64,000 bases of DNA. It comes from JACKAQ01 sp965227145. GTDB taxonomy: Bacteria > Calditrichota > Calditrichia > RBG-13-44-9 > J075. This document shows positions 1 through 7,255 of this stretch, piece after piece. The first letter of the stretch is position 1, and each line of letters begins with the position of its first letter. Both the position numbers and the translations under genes were made by a program. The stretch is taken from contig OZ245730.1 in NCBI GenBank assembly GCA_965227145.1, positions 6,200,001 to 6,264,000 on the forward strand, written 5' to 3'. The notes under the pieces are model-generated. The model was not told the DNA's origin. It saw only the letters and a program-made list of their open reading frames with translations, and did not search any database.

Positions 1-233
1 CAATCTGCGCTGTATTTGTTGAATATTGATCTCGGATATCATCTCTCAAGTAGCTGAGGCGTTTATTTGTGATTCAAAAACGGTGAATTCAATCGCCCAA
101 AACGTTTTGCCATGCTTGATTTTAAAGAATTAGAGAATAGCAAAAACAGTTACTATATCAAAGAAAAATGTAATAATTTTTGGACTGTCAGGTATCATTT
201 GATGACCAAAAAATAACTTGAGGAGGCCCGATT
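1..233. other. Upstream region of the S9 peptidase gene
   Basis: No gene is visible in this stretch. It is AT-rich. It carries a perfect 12-bp palindrome CAAAACGTTTTG at 98-109, and a strong ribosome-binding site GAGGAGG at 220-226 that serves the TTG start at 234. I could not identify a convincing -35/-10 pair. Confidence 0.5.
98..109. promoter_or_regulatory. LacI/GalR-type palindrome (candidate operator)
   Basis: CAAAACGTTTTG is a perfect 12-bp palindrome with the central CG step typical of LacI/GalR-family operators. It lies about 125 bp upstream of the S9 peptidase start. The same core recurs at 14560-14575 and, in altered form, at 35392-35407. No LacI-family regulator is encoded in the window, so the binding protein is unknown. 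Confidence 0.35.
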
Positions 234-2276
234 TTGAGACACTTGTTCATCATTTTTATGTGCATGTTGGCAGCTACAGCCGCCGGTTGGGGACAATCGC
301 GTTCGCTCACCGTTGCAGACCTGTTTAACATGGGAAGGGTTAGCGATCCGCAAATTTCGCCGGATGGCAGCTGGATCGCCTATACCATCACCGAGTACTC
401 GATGGATGATAATCGCAGCAACAGCGATATCTACCTCGTTTCTGCGGATGGCAAACAGCAGCGCCGCTTAACGCGCAGCCCCAAAAGCGATGCGCATCCG
501 CGCTGGTCTGCGGATGGCAATTTTGTTTATTTCACATCCACGCGGGGCGGCAGTTCGCAAATTTACCGGATCGATGTTCGCGGCGGCGAAGCGCAGCAGA
601 TGACCGATTTGCCGCTGGATGTCAGCGATTTTGCGATGTCTGCGGACGGCAAATTTTTTGCCATCCAAACCGAAATGTACCCGGCAGCCGGATCGCCGGA
701 AGCATCCGCAAAAATGGAAAAAGAAAAAGAAAAAGTGAAATCCAGCGGTCGCGTGATCGACGGTTTGCTGTTCCGGCACTGGAACGCATGGCGCGAAGGC
801 AAACAAAACCGGGTGGTGATTGTATCCGCGAAAACCGGGGAAATGCTCGGCGGAACGCCCGCGGCAAACGATTGCCCGCCGATTTCGTTGGGCAGCAGCC
901 ACGATTTTGTCTGGTCGCCGGACGGATCGCAATTGGCGTTTGTCCAAAATACGGACGCGATGGTTGCCACCAGTACCAACAACGATGTGTGGCTGATGAA
1001 TCGCGACGGCGGTAATTTGCGCCAGATCAGCACAGGCAGCGGCAACGACAACGGTCCGCGTTTTTCGCCGGACGGCAAATCGCTGGCGTATCTTTCCATG
1101 AAACGCGCCGGATTTGAAGCGGATCAGCAAAACCTGCTCGTGGTCGATCTCGCCAGCGGAAAAAGCCGCAACCTCACCGAAACGCTGGATCGCTCCGTCA
1201 GCGATTTCCATTTTTCGCCGGATGGCAAAACGATTTATTTTTACGTTTCCCACCACGGTCGGCACCGGCTTTTTGCCGTTCCTGCGAAAGGCGGCAAACT
1301 CAATTTGCTGTTGGATAACGATTATCTCAGCGGATTTTCGGTGAGTTCTGATGGCAGGTTTCTGGTGCTCGATCATCAGAAATCACATTTGCCTAACGAG
1401 TTGTATCGATTCGATTTAGCATCGAAAAAAATGACGCAGTTGACCGCCACAAATGCCGAAAAACTGGCCGGTGTGGCAATGAATCCCATCGAAGATTACT
1501 GGTTCACCGGCGCCAAAGGCGATTCCATTCATCTGCTGATGGTCAAGCCGCCGAATTTCGATCCGAAGAAAAAATATCCGCTGATCAACCTGATTCACGG
1601 CGGACCGCAGGGCGCATGGGGCGATAATTTTCACTATCGCTGGAATTCGCAAATGTTTGCATCGCCGGGATATGTGGTCATCATGATTAACTTTCACGGC
1701 AGTCGCGGTTACGGACAGGAATTTTGCGATGCGGTAACCCGCGATTGGGGCGGCGCACCGTTTGAAGATGTGGTTTCCGGCACGCGCTGGGCGATGGAAA
1801 ATTTCGATTTTATCGATGACGAACGGGTTGGCGCAGCCGGTGCCAGTTACGGCGGATTTATGATCAACTGGATCGCCGGACATAACGATGACAATTTGTT
1901 CAAAGTGCTGGTTTCGCACGATGGCGTTTACGAACAGAAAAGCATGTTTGGCGCAACCGAGGAATTGTGGTTCCCGCGTTGGGAATTTAACGGCAATCCC
2001 TGGGACAGCGAAAGCCTTTACGACAAATGGAATCCGGCGGATCACGCCGCAAATTTCAAAACCCCGACACTGGTGATTCACGGTGAAAAAGATTATCGCG
2101 TGCCCTATACGCAGGGATTGCAATTTTTTACCGCGCTTCAGGTGAACGGCGTGCCTTCGCGACTGCTCTATTTCCCGGACGAGGACCATTTTGTGCGCAA
2201 GCCGCAGAACGCCCGGTTGTGGTGGAACACCATTTACGATTGGATGGCGCGATACCTCAATCCGTCTGCCGAATAA
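234..2276 (+). CDS. S9 family peptidase (prolyl oligopeptidase / acylaminoacyl-peptidase type)
   Basis: Exported serine peptidase of about 680 residues. Residues 1-21 form a signal peptide ending near GWGQ. Residues 25-400 carry beta-propeller repeats of the PD40/TolB type (five or more SPDG-like motifs). The C-terminal third is an alpha/beta hydrolase with nucleophile Ser538 in GASYGG, Asp620 in GEKDYRVP and His652 in DEDHF. The HGGP oxyanion segment is also present. The TTG start at 234 is chosen because GAGGAGG lies 7 bases upstream and the signal peptide begins there. Family members cleave short peptides or remove N-acylated residues, probably in the periplasm here. The gene appears monocistronic. 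The family call is secure; the substrate is not. Confidence 0.93.
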   Translation: MRHLFIIFMCMLAATAAGWGQSRSLTVADLFNMGRVSDPQISPDGSWIAYTITEYSMDDNRSNSDIYLVSADGKQQRRLTRSPKSDAHPRWSADGNFVYFTSTRGGSSQIYRIDVRGGEAQQMTDLPLDVSDFAMSADGKFFAIQTEMYPAAGSPEASAKMEKEKEKVKSSGRVIDGLLFRHWNAWREGKQNRVVIVSAKTGEMLGGTPAANDCPPISLGSSHDFVWSPDGSQLAFVQNTDAMVATSTNNDVWLMNRDGGNLRQISTGSGNDNGPRFSPDGKSLAYLSMKRAGFEADQQNLLVVDLASGKSRNLTETLDRSVSDFHFSPDGKTIYFYVSHHGRHRLFAVPAKGGKLNLLLDNDYLSGFSVSSDGRFLVLDHQKSHLPNELYRFDLASKKMTQLTATNAEKLAGVAMNPIEDYWFTGAKGDSIHLLMVKPPNFDPKKKYPLINLIHGGPQGAWGDNFHYRWNSQMFASPGYVVIMINFHGSRGYGQEFCDAVTRDWGGAPFEDVVSGTRWAMENFDFIDDERVGAAGASYGGFMINWIAGHNDDNLFKVLVSHDGVYEQKSMFGATEELWFPRWEFNGNPWDSESLYDKWNPADHAANFKTPTLVIHGEKDYRVPYTQGLQFFTALQVNGVPSRLLYFPDEDHFVRKPQNARLWWNTIYDWMARYLNPSAE

Positions 2277-2324
2277 ACTGATTTTTTGAATTGCAGCTTT
2301 TGAAATATTGTATTTACCGATACC

Positions 2325-2352
2325 GTTGGGGCGCGGCGCCGACGCGCCCTTT
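2325..2352. repeat. GC-rich intergenic repeat, copy 1
   Basis: A GTTGGGGCGCGGCGCCGACG segment continuing into CGCCC lies between the peptidase and the next gene. It is related to copies at 20865-20889 (inverted) and 47081-47101. It can fold into a GC-rich hairpin. Similar short GTAGGGGCGC elements are dispersed in many genomes. Confidence 0.5.
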
Positions 2353-2521
2353 TACGGTTTAACCGCACCAGATTCCCGAGAAACATTTCTCCACTCCAAA
2401 AATCCCCCATCAAAATGTGGGCAAATTCTCACATTCCGAACATTATATTCCGAATAGATTGGTATCGCAGATTTTAACAAAAGTTCCGCGAATCAAAACA
2501 TTTTCAACTGATGGAGAAAAC

Positions 2522-3373
2522 ATGCGTAATTTATTGATTATTCTGATTTTGGCAGTCATCGCGCCGATGCTGGTTTTCGGGCAAACCAAAGAGTCCTTTG
2601 ACGACTGGCAAATCCAGTACGACGTGCCCAACGGCTGGCGAATGGACAAACGGCTGGGACGCCTGCACGTTCTCGGCAACGGCGGGCAGGAAATGGCCAT
2701 TCTGGTTGCCGCCGGATTGTACACCACTGCCGATGAATCGCTGAACGATTTGAATAAATTTGCGCAGGAAATGGGCATGCAGGGCTATCCGGTGGAGCAG
2801 CCGCAAAACACCCAAATCGGCGGGAAAAATGCGGTAACCGCAACGTTCGGCGGCGCGGATCAGTTTCAGCGACCGTTGCAAAGCCGTTTTGTCGGCGTGT
2901 TCACCAATCACGGAACGGGCGTAAATGTGCTGGCGATCGGCCCGACAGCACAGTATCAGCAGATCAAAAATTGGGCGGAATCGATTGCGGCGTCGGTAAC
3001 CGCAAATCCCCCGAAAACCAATCAGCAGATGATCGCCGCGCTCAGCGGAAAATGGATTTTTTACAGCGGCAATTCCAGTTCCGGCATCGCCAACAGCGGC
3101 AGTTGGGCGCACAGCTACGAAGAAACCTGCATTTTTGACGGGCAGGGCAATTACAACTGGTTTTCCAATTCCAGCGTTTCGGCAGATAGCCGGGTTACGC
3201 CGGGCGGCTACGGTTCGTCCGCATCGGGAATCGATCAAAATAAAGATCAGGGCACTTACACAGTCATCGGGAATTTGCTGATTATGAAAGGGCAGCACGG
3301 GCAGTTCACATCCGATATCGTGTTGCAGGGCAACAAATTGACCGCCGCCGGCAAAACCTATTTTCGGGAGTAA
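2522..3373 (+). CDS. Exported protein of unknown function
   Basis: A 283-residue protein with a clear signal peptide (MRNLLIILILAVIAPMLVFG, cleaved before Q). The start at 2522 is preferred over an upstream in-frame ATG at 2417 because it opens the signal peptide and follows GGAGAAAAC. Residues about 20-165 alternate strands and helices in a way that recalls DUF1795/PsbP-like folds. Residues about 170-283 begin with an L-S-G-K-W motif typical of lipocalin-like domains, and are rich in Ser, Gly and Asn. There are no catalytic motifs I can name. It stands 240 bp after the peptidase and 45 bp before the AcpH-like gene. Fold suggestions are inference only. Confidence 0.75.
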   Translation: MRNLLIILILAVIAPMLVFGQTKESFDDWQIQYDVPNGWRMDKRLGRLHVLGNGGQEMAILVAAGLYTTADESLNDLNKFAQEMGMQGYPVEQPQNTQIGGKNAVTATFGGADQFQRPLQSRFVGVFTNHGTGVNVLAIGPTAQYQQIKNWAESIAASVTANPPKTNQQMIAALSGKWIFYSGNSSSGIANSGSWAHSYEETCIFDGQGNYNWFSNSSVSADSRVTPGGYGSSASGIDQNKDQGTYTVIGNLLIMKGQHGQFTSDIVLQGNKLTAAGKTYFRE

Positions 3374-3418
3374 CGAAAAGCGGTTGCATTTTTAACTGCA
3401 TCCGTTCAAATTGTTGGG

Positions 3419-4003
3419 ATGAACTATCTCGCGCACCTTTTTCTGGCGGATGACACCGCCGAATCCCGCATCGGTAACATGCTCGGCGATTTTGTGACGC
3501 CGGAAACCGAACTGCAATTTTCCCCGGAAATCCGCAAAGGCATCGCGCTGCACCGCGCGGTGGATAAATTTACCGATTCCCACCCGATTTTTTTGCGCAG
3601 CAAATCGCGCATCAGCGACGATTTCCGGCTGCTCAAAGGCATCATGATCGATATTTTTTACGATCATTTTCTGGCCAAAAATTGGGAAAATTATGCGGAC
3701 CAGCCGCTGGAATTGTTCGCAGAAGAAGTGTATCGCCAATTCTCGGATCATTTTGAAATACTGCCGCCGCGCATGCAACACATGATGCCGGTGATGATTC
3801 GTGGCAACTGGCTGGTCACGTACCGGGAAATTCGCGGGATTGCCTGGGTGCTCAAAGGCATGTCCGGACGCATCAGCCGCCCGAATATTTTACATCGCGG
3901 GATACATTCACTCACCGGAAAATATGCCGAGTTCGAAACCGATTTTGTGGAATTTTTTGCAGCGCTGCAACAATTTGTCAGAGATGCGAAGCGGGAGTTG
4001 TAA
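3419..4003 (+). CDS. AcpH-like acyl carrier protein phosphodiesterase (DUF479)
   Basis: 194 residues, the normal length for the ACP phosphodiesterase family, whose characterised members remove 4'-phosphopantetheine from holo-ACP. Family signatures visible are MNYLAHLFLA at the N-terminus, GNMLGDF (about 20-26), HRAVDKFTDSHP (about 44-55) and a DIFYDHFLAKNW block (about 77-88). The Asp/His residues in these blocks would bind the metal of this HD-like fold. The gene is convergent with the BLUF gene 19 bp downstream. No good Shine-Dalgarno site precedes the ATG. Many family members are annotated by homology alone, so activity on ACP is inferred. Confidence 0.85.
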   Translation: MNYLAHLFLADDTAESRIGNMLGDFVTPETELQFSPEIRKGIALHRAVDKFTDSHPIFLRSKSRISDDFRLLKGIMIDIFYDHFLAKNWENYADQPLELFAEEVYRQFSDHFEILPPRMQHMMPVMIRGNWLVTYREIRGIAWVLKGMSGRISRPNILHRGIHSLTGKYAEFETDFVEFFAALQQFVRDAKREL

Positions 4004-4022
4004 GCTTTTGTAAGATATTGAT

Positions 4023-4451
4023 TTATCGACTGTTCTCCCGAAACCAATCCAGCATTTTGTAAATGTAATTCGGTTCTTCCATAAATTCCGGTTTTTGCGC
4101 ATCCGGGTTCATGAAATAGCTGTAGCCGGGAATTTCCTTTACGTCATCAGCGTTCAACACCCGGAAACCCATCGACCAATCGGGAAATGCACGTTCTTTC
4201 ACCTCGCGTTCGAATAGCACCAAAAAATCTTTGTGGCGCGGATCCGCCTCGATGGTCGTCCGCAGTTGTTGCAATGCGTTTTTCGGCCCTTCGAGTATTT
4301 GCAAAAAATTGCCGTCGTGATACAGCAGCATCCCGGTGATATCCTTCCGGGCATTGTTGATGCGCGATATTTCCAGAATTTCCAGCAACTCGGTTTCAGA
4401 CATTTTTTGAAATGCCGAACTCACATAAATCAGTGTATATAGCGGTTCCAT
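4023..4451 (-). CDS. BLUF-domain blue-light photoreceptor (short, stand-alone)
   Basis: 142 residues starting at the ATG that opens MEPLYTLIYVSS. A longer in-frame start at 4559 is rejected because its extra residues are non-conserved. The flavin-binding signature is intact: Tyr9, Asn33 and Gln51, the same numbering as in stand-alone BLUF proteins such as BlrB. These are followed by the QILEGP segment and a WSMGFR motif holding the Trp/Met pair. BLUF proteins bind FAD and respond to blue light through the Tyr-Gln hydrogen-bond network. No output domain is fused; the C-terminal 45 residues form the usual capping helices. The gene is divergent from the SRPBCC-pdxH pair. Confidence 0.93.
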   Translation of the reverse strand: MEPLYTLIYVSSAFQKMSETELLEILEISRINNARKDITGMLLYHDGNFLQILEGPKNALQQLRTTIEADPRHKDFLVLFEREVKERAFPDWSMGFRVLNADDVKEIPGYSYFMNPDAQKPEFMEEPNYIYKMLDWFRENSR

Positions 4452-4646
4452 TTTCAGCCTGCCTTTCCGGTATATTAAATCCCCATATAAACAACGGTGA
4501 AAAAAGTGAACATTTTTATCAATGTGAATAAAATAATAATATTTGCTTCCGGGTTGCAAATGGTTTTCTGATCACGTAAATTATGAGCGATTTGAGCGTT
4601 TTTTTTGGAAATCGATTGCGTTTATTGGACAATACAGGAAATAATA

Positions 4647-5129
4647 ATGAAAGATTATATTTTTGAAACAGAAATCTGGCTGCCCTATCCGCGGGAAACG
4701 GTGTTCGAGTTTTTTAAAGAAGCATCCAATCTGGAACGGATTACGCCGCCGTGGCTGAACTTCCGGGTGCTGACGCCGCTGCCGATTACCATGTTTGCCG
4801 GGCGGATGATCGATTACAACATCCGGCTCTATGGCATTCCGATGCGCTGGCGCACCGAAATCACACAATGGGAACCGCCGTTCAGTTTTGTCGATTCGCA
4901 AATTCGCGGGCCGTATGCGAAATGGGTGCACACCCACACTTTTGAGGAGCGCGATGGCGGAACGTGGATGCACGATTGTGTGGAATATCGCATTCCCGGC
5001 GGGCCGTTTGCGGCAATTCCGCATCTGCTGTTTGTCCGGAAAAATGTTGAACAAATTTTTCGCTATCGGAAAGCGCAAATACTGGCGATATTTTCCGGTG
5101 TGGATAAAACAGAAAAAGTTGATGTGTAA
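4647..5129 (+). CDS. SRPBCC-family ligand-binding protein (CDP/YfcH N-domain-like)
   Basis: 160 residues; the start at 4647 follows AGGAAATAATA. The sequence opens with FETEIWLPYPRETVFEFF, the first strand and helix of the START/Bet v1-like SRPBCC fold. Near the end is IPHLLFVRKNVEQIFRYRK, the long C-terminal helix seen in proteins annotated as cell-division inhibitor or polyketide cyclase. These proteins form a hydrophobic cavity, but ligand and role are not established. It ends 9 bp before pdxH and is probably co-transcribed with it. Upstream, at 4584-4600, GAGCGATTTGAGCG resembles the arms flanking the promoters at 5839 and 14601. Confidence 0.85.
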   Translation: MKDYIFETEIWLPYPRETVFEFFKEASNLERITPPWLNFRVLTPLPITMFAGRMIDYNIRLYGIPMRWRTEITQWEPPFSFVDSQIRGPYAKWVHTHTFEERDGGTWMHDCVEYRIPGGPFAAIPHLLFVRKNVEQIFRYRKAQILAIFSGVDKTEKVDV

Positions 5130-5138
5130 TATTGCCCA

Positions 5139-5786
5139 ATGAAAAAAAATGGAATTGGTAACATCCGGAAGGATTACGTTGTGGATCAGCTGAACCGGGA
5201 AGATTTGGCAGAAAACCCGATCGAGCAATTTCGACGCTGGTTTCAGGAAGTGCTGCAATCGGATATCGCGGAGCCAAATGCGATGGCGTTGGCAACCGCA
5301 ACTGCCAACGGTATTCCGTCGCTGCGAATGGTGTTGCTAAAATCGTTTGACGAAAACGGATTTGTGTTTTTCACCAATTACGACAGCCGGAAAGGGCAAG
5401 CGCTGGTGGAAAATCCTAACGCGGCGCTGTTATTCTGGTGGAGTTTTCTGGAGCGGCAAATTCGCATTGAGGGCAGGGTTGAAAAAATCAGCCCGGAGGA
5501 ATCGGATGCCTATTTTCAGGAGCGCCCGCGCGATAGCCAGCTTGGCGCATGGGCTTCGCAACAAAGCCGCCCGTTGGATGACCGTGATATTTTGGAAAAC
5601 CGGTTCAGCAAATATGCGCAGGAATTTGCGGGAAAATCGATTGAGCGCCCGCAATATTGGGGCGGATTTCGCGTAATACCTCAACGGATGGAATTTTGGC
5701 AGGGGCGCGCCAGTCGGTTGCACGATCGCTTTGTGTATTTGAATGAATCAGGTAAGATATGGCGAATGGAACGTCTGTTTCCATGA
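5139..5786 (+). CDS. pdxH: Pyridoxamine 5'-phosphate oxidase
   Basis: 215 residues, typical for PdxH, which uses FMN and oxygen to convert pyridoxine or pyridoxamine 5'-phosphate to pyridoxal 5'-phosphate. Recognisable blocks are the N-terminal DPIEQF-like segment (NPIEQFRRWF), the FMN-binding RMVLLKSF...FFTNYDSRKG region (about 65-90), GRVEKI, SRPLDD, and the substrate-binding RASRLHDRF near residue 190. The last residues read ERLFP where many homologues have RLAP. The start has no obvious Shine-Dalgarno site and lies 9 bp after the SRPBCC gene, so translation is probably coupled. Confidence 0.95.
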   Translation: MKKNGIGNIRKDYVVDQLNREDLAENPIEQFRRWFQEVLQSDIAEPNAMALATATANGIPSLRMVLLKSFDENGFVFFTNYDSRKGQALVENPNAALLFWWSFLERQIRIEGRVEKISPEESDAYFQERPRDSQLGAWASQQSRPLDDRDILENRFSKYAQEFAGKSIERPQYWGGFRVIPQRMEFWQGRASRLHDRFVYLNESGKIWRMERLFP

Positions 5787-5816
5787 TAAAAAATACTTGA
5801 AAATAAAAAAGCTTTA

Positions 5817-5884
5817 TGAGCGTTTTGCGAGTTTTTTCTTGACATCCGGAATTGTTTGTCGTATTTTCAACTCAGAAACGCTCA
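5817..5884 (+). promoter_or_regulatory. Sigma-70-type promoter inside a 9-bp inverted repeat
   Basis: TTGACA at 5839-5844, a 17-bp spacer, and TATTTT at 5862-5867 form a good sigma-70 promoter. TGAGCGTTT (5817-5825) and its exact complement AAACGCTCA (5876-5884) flank it, separated by 50 bp. A promoter at 14601 has the same layout. The arms look like a bipartite operator, which is inference. Confidence 0.6.
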
Positions 5885-6056
5885 ACGAACTTTTTTTGAA
5901 ACTTAAATGAGCAGGCATCGTAGTAAAAATAATCGAATTAAAAAGGTATTTTAAAACAGAGAAAAAAGCCCCCTAAACCCCTCCAACCTCTCTTCATCTT
6001 ATCGTCTGTTCGGTGGATGACAAACGGCCGGTCACTAGATCGGCTGTTTTGTTTTA
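5874..6056 (+). ncRNA. Candidate small RNA of about 180 nt
   Basis: The promoter at 5839-5867 would start transcription near 5874. No ORF follows. A hairpin AAACGGCCG / CGGCTGTTT (one G-U pair, loop of 10) at 6022-6049, followed by TGTTTTAT, is a plausible intrinsic terminator. A C-rich unstructured-looking segment with CCCCTCC (about 5968-5985) is complementary to Shine-Dalgarno sequences. The C-rich part also resembles dispersed intergenic repeats of other bacteria, so the segment may be a repeat remnant. It does not match a known RNA family that I recognise. Confidence 0.4.
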
Positions 6057-6083
6057 TAGCGAATTTCGAGAGGTGCAATAAAA

Positions 6084-6114
6084 AAAGGCGCCGGTAATTG
6101 CTACCGGCGCCTTT
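6084..6114 (-). terminator. Strong intrinsic terminator (bidirectional) after the PorV-like gene
   Basis: A perfect 13-bp stem AAAGGCGCCGGTA (6084-6096) / TACCGGCGCCTTT (6102-6114) with a 5-base loop. On the minus strand it is followed by a run of T, so it ends the receptor-cargo-porin transcript. On the plus strand it is followed by GGTTTTTT and may also work. Confidence 0.8.
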
Positions 6115-6143
6115 GGTTTTTTGCGCTAATTGTTCAAGCCGGA

Positions 6144-7184
6144 TCAGAATCCCAAAGATAGCGAGAACAGGTTGTTCCCGTCGAAATATTGGGAATCGCG
6201 GAATGCGTAATCCAATTGGATATCCGTATTGCCGTATTTGTAATGCAAACCCACGCCGAGCGTAAACCGGTAGAGCTGGTCTGCCGCATCGGTTTTTTGG
6301 GTGATCAGGTAGCCACCGCGCAAAAAGATGAGATCGTTGTAGGCATATTCTGCGCCCATCTTGAAATTATCGTTTCCGAAATTGAAATTCTCAAAATTCC
6401 CCATGAAAACGATGTTGTTGTTTTCATTGATGTTACGCCGGTAACCTACACCCAATTCCACCGTTGCGGGCAGTTGGTGTGTCGAGGTCGGTTTTTCGCG
6501 ATATTCCTGATTGTTGCTGCCGACATCCACTGCCTGCGCCAAAAACGCGGAGCCGGTGTACTGCATGTTTGTCCCGATATTTTTGACGACCAGACCCATG
6601 GACATTCCGTTGATACCGCCAAGATTATGGTATTGAATACCGGCATCGAACGCCATTGCGTTGGCGCTGGCCCGCGGGATTCGCTCGGTGATAAACTTGG
6701 CGTTCATCCCAACCTGAACGGCATCGGAGAGCCGCCGGGAGTAAGTGAGCGCGGCGGTCATGTATGATGGCGAGTAGGTTGCGCCGCTTTCCCCGTCGAT
6801 ATCCTGATTGGTGGTGATGGGAATATCGCCGAAGTCGAACACTTTCAGGCTGAATCCGATTGTCCCGATCCGCCCGACGTTCAAGCCGAGTCCCATATAA
6901 TTGACATCAACCGAGTTGAAGATGGTCATGGTTGAGAACATGCCAGCGGCGGTATTTTCCATTGAGGAAAAACCGGCCGGGTTCCAGTACATCGCATCCA
7001 GTCCGCTGGAAAACGCCACATTCGCGCCACCCAGCGCCAGATCCCGTGCGCCGACCGGCACCAGAAGTTGTTCGCCGGCCGCCGTGCCAATCCGCGAGGG
7101 ATCGCCCGCAAAAAGCGGTGCCGTTGCCAGCAAACAGATCATCGTGGCAAAGGTTACTGCCCGGAATATGATTCTATTTCGCAT
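6144..7184 (-). CDS. PorV/PorQ-family outer-membrane beta-barrel protein
   Basis: 346 residues with a signal peptide of about 26 residues ending LFAG. The mature protein starts with the family hallmark: GTAAGEQLLVPVGARDLALG, then a WNPAG motif. Repeating amphipathic strands and a terminal Phe (SLSLGF) follow, as expected for a FadL-like barrel. In Bacteroidota, PorV shuttles cargo from the type IX translocon to the attachment complex. Here it sits directly downstream of a protein carrying a T9SS-like sorting domain (72-bp gap), which fits the same role. PorQ-like and orphan paralogues also match this family, so the exact function is uncertain. Confidence 0.88.
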   Translation of the reverse strand: MRNRIIFRAVTFATMICLLATAPLFAGDPSRIGTAAGEQLLVPVGARDLALGGANVAFSSGLDAMYWNPAGFSSMENTAAGMFSTMTIFNSVDVNYMGLGLNVGRIGTIGFSLKVFDFGDIPITTNQDIDGESGATYSPSYMTAALTYSRRLSDAVQVGMNAKFITERIPRASANAMAFDAGIQYHNLGGINGMSMGLVVKNIGTNMQYTGSAFLAQAVDVGSNNQEYREKPTSTHQLPATVELGVGYRRNINENNNIVFMGNFENFNFGNDNFKMGAEYAYNDLIFLRGGYLITQKTDAADQLYRFTLGVGLHYKYGNTDIQLDYAFRDSQYFDGNNLFSLSLGF

Positions 7185-7255
7185 TGTGTACTCCTATTTT
7201 CAATCTATCGTTACTTTTATTTTTGCAAATTGGAATATTCTCGCCCGGATGTGGG

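Larger units (their letters stand above)
5787..6143. other. 357-bp intergenic region with promoter, hairpins and no ORF
   Basis: Between pdxH (plus) and the PorV-like gene (minus). It holds a near-consensus promoter (5839-5867) bracketed by an inverted repeat (5817-5825 / 5876-5884), a C-rich segment (about 5968-5992), a plus-strand terminator (6022-6056) and a bidirectional hairpin terminator (6084-6114). No reading frame with a ribosome-binding site follows the promoter. Confidence 0.7.

Noticed and set aside
468..1376. Long antisense frames opposite the peptidase and many other genes
   Set aside because: They mirror the codon bias of the true gene, lack ribosome sites and show no recognisable domains.
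4605..4646. Upstream start for the SRPBCC gene
   Set aside because: The ATG at 4647 has AGGAAATAATA before it and opens directly onto the conserved first strand.
5874..6056. 6S RNA
   Set aside because: The length fits, but the ends do not pair and no long open-complex-like hairpin with a central bubble is apparent.
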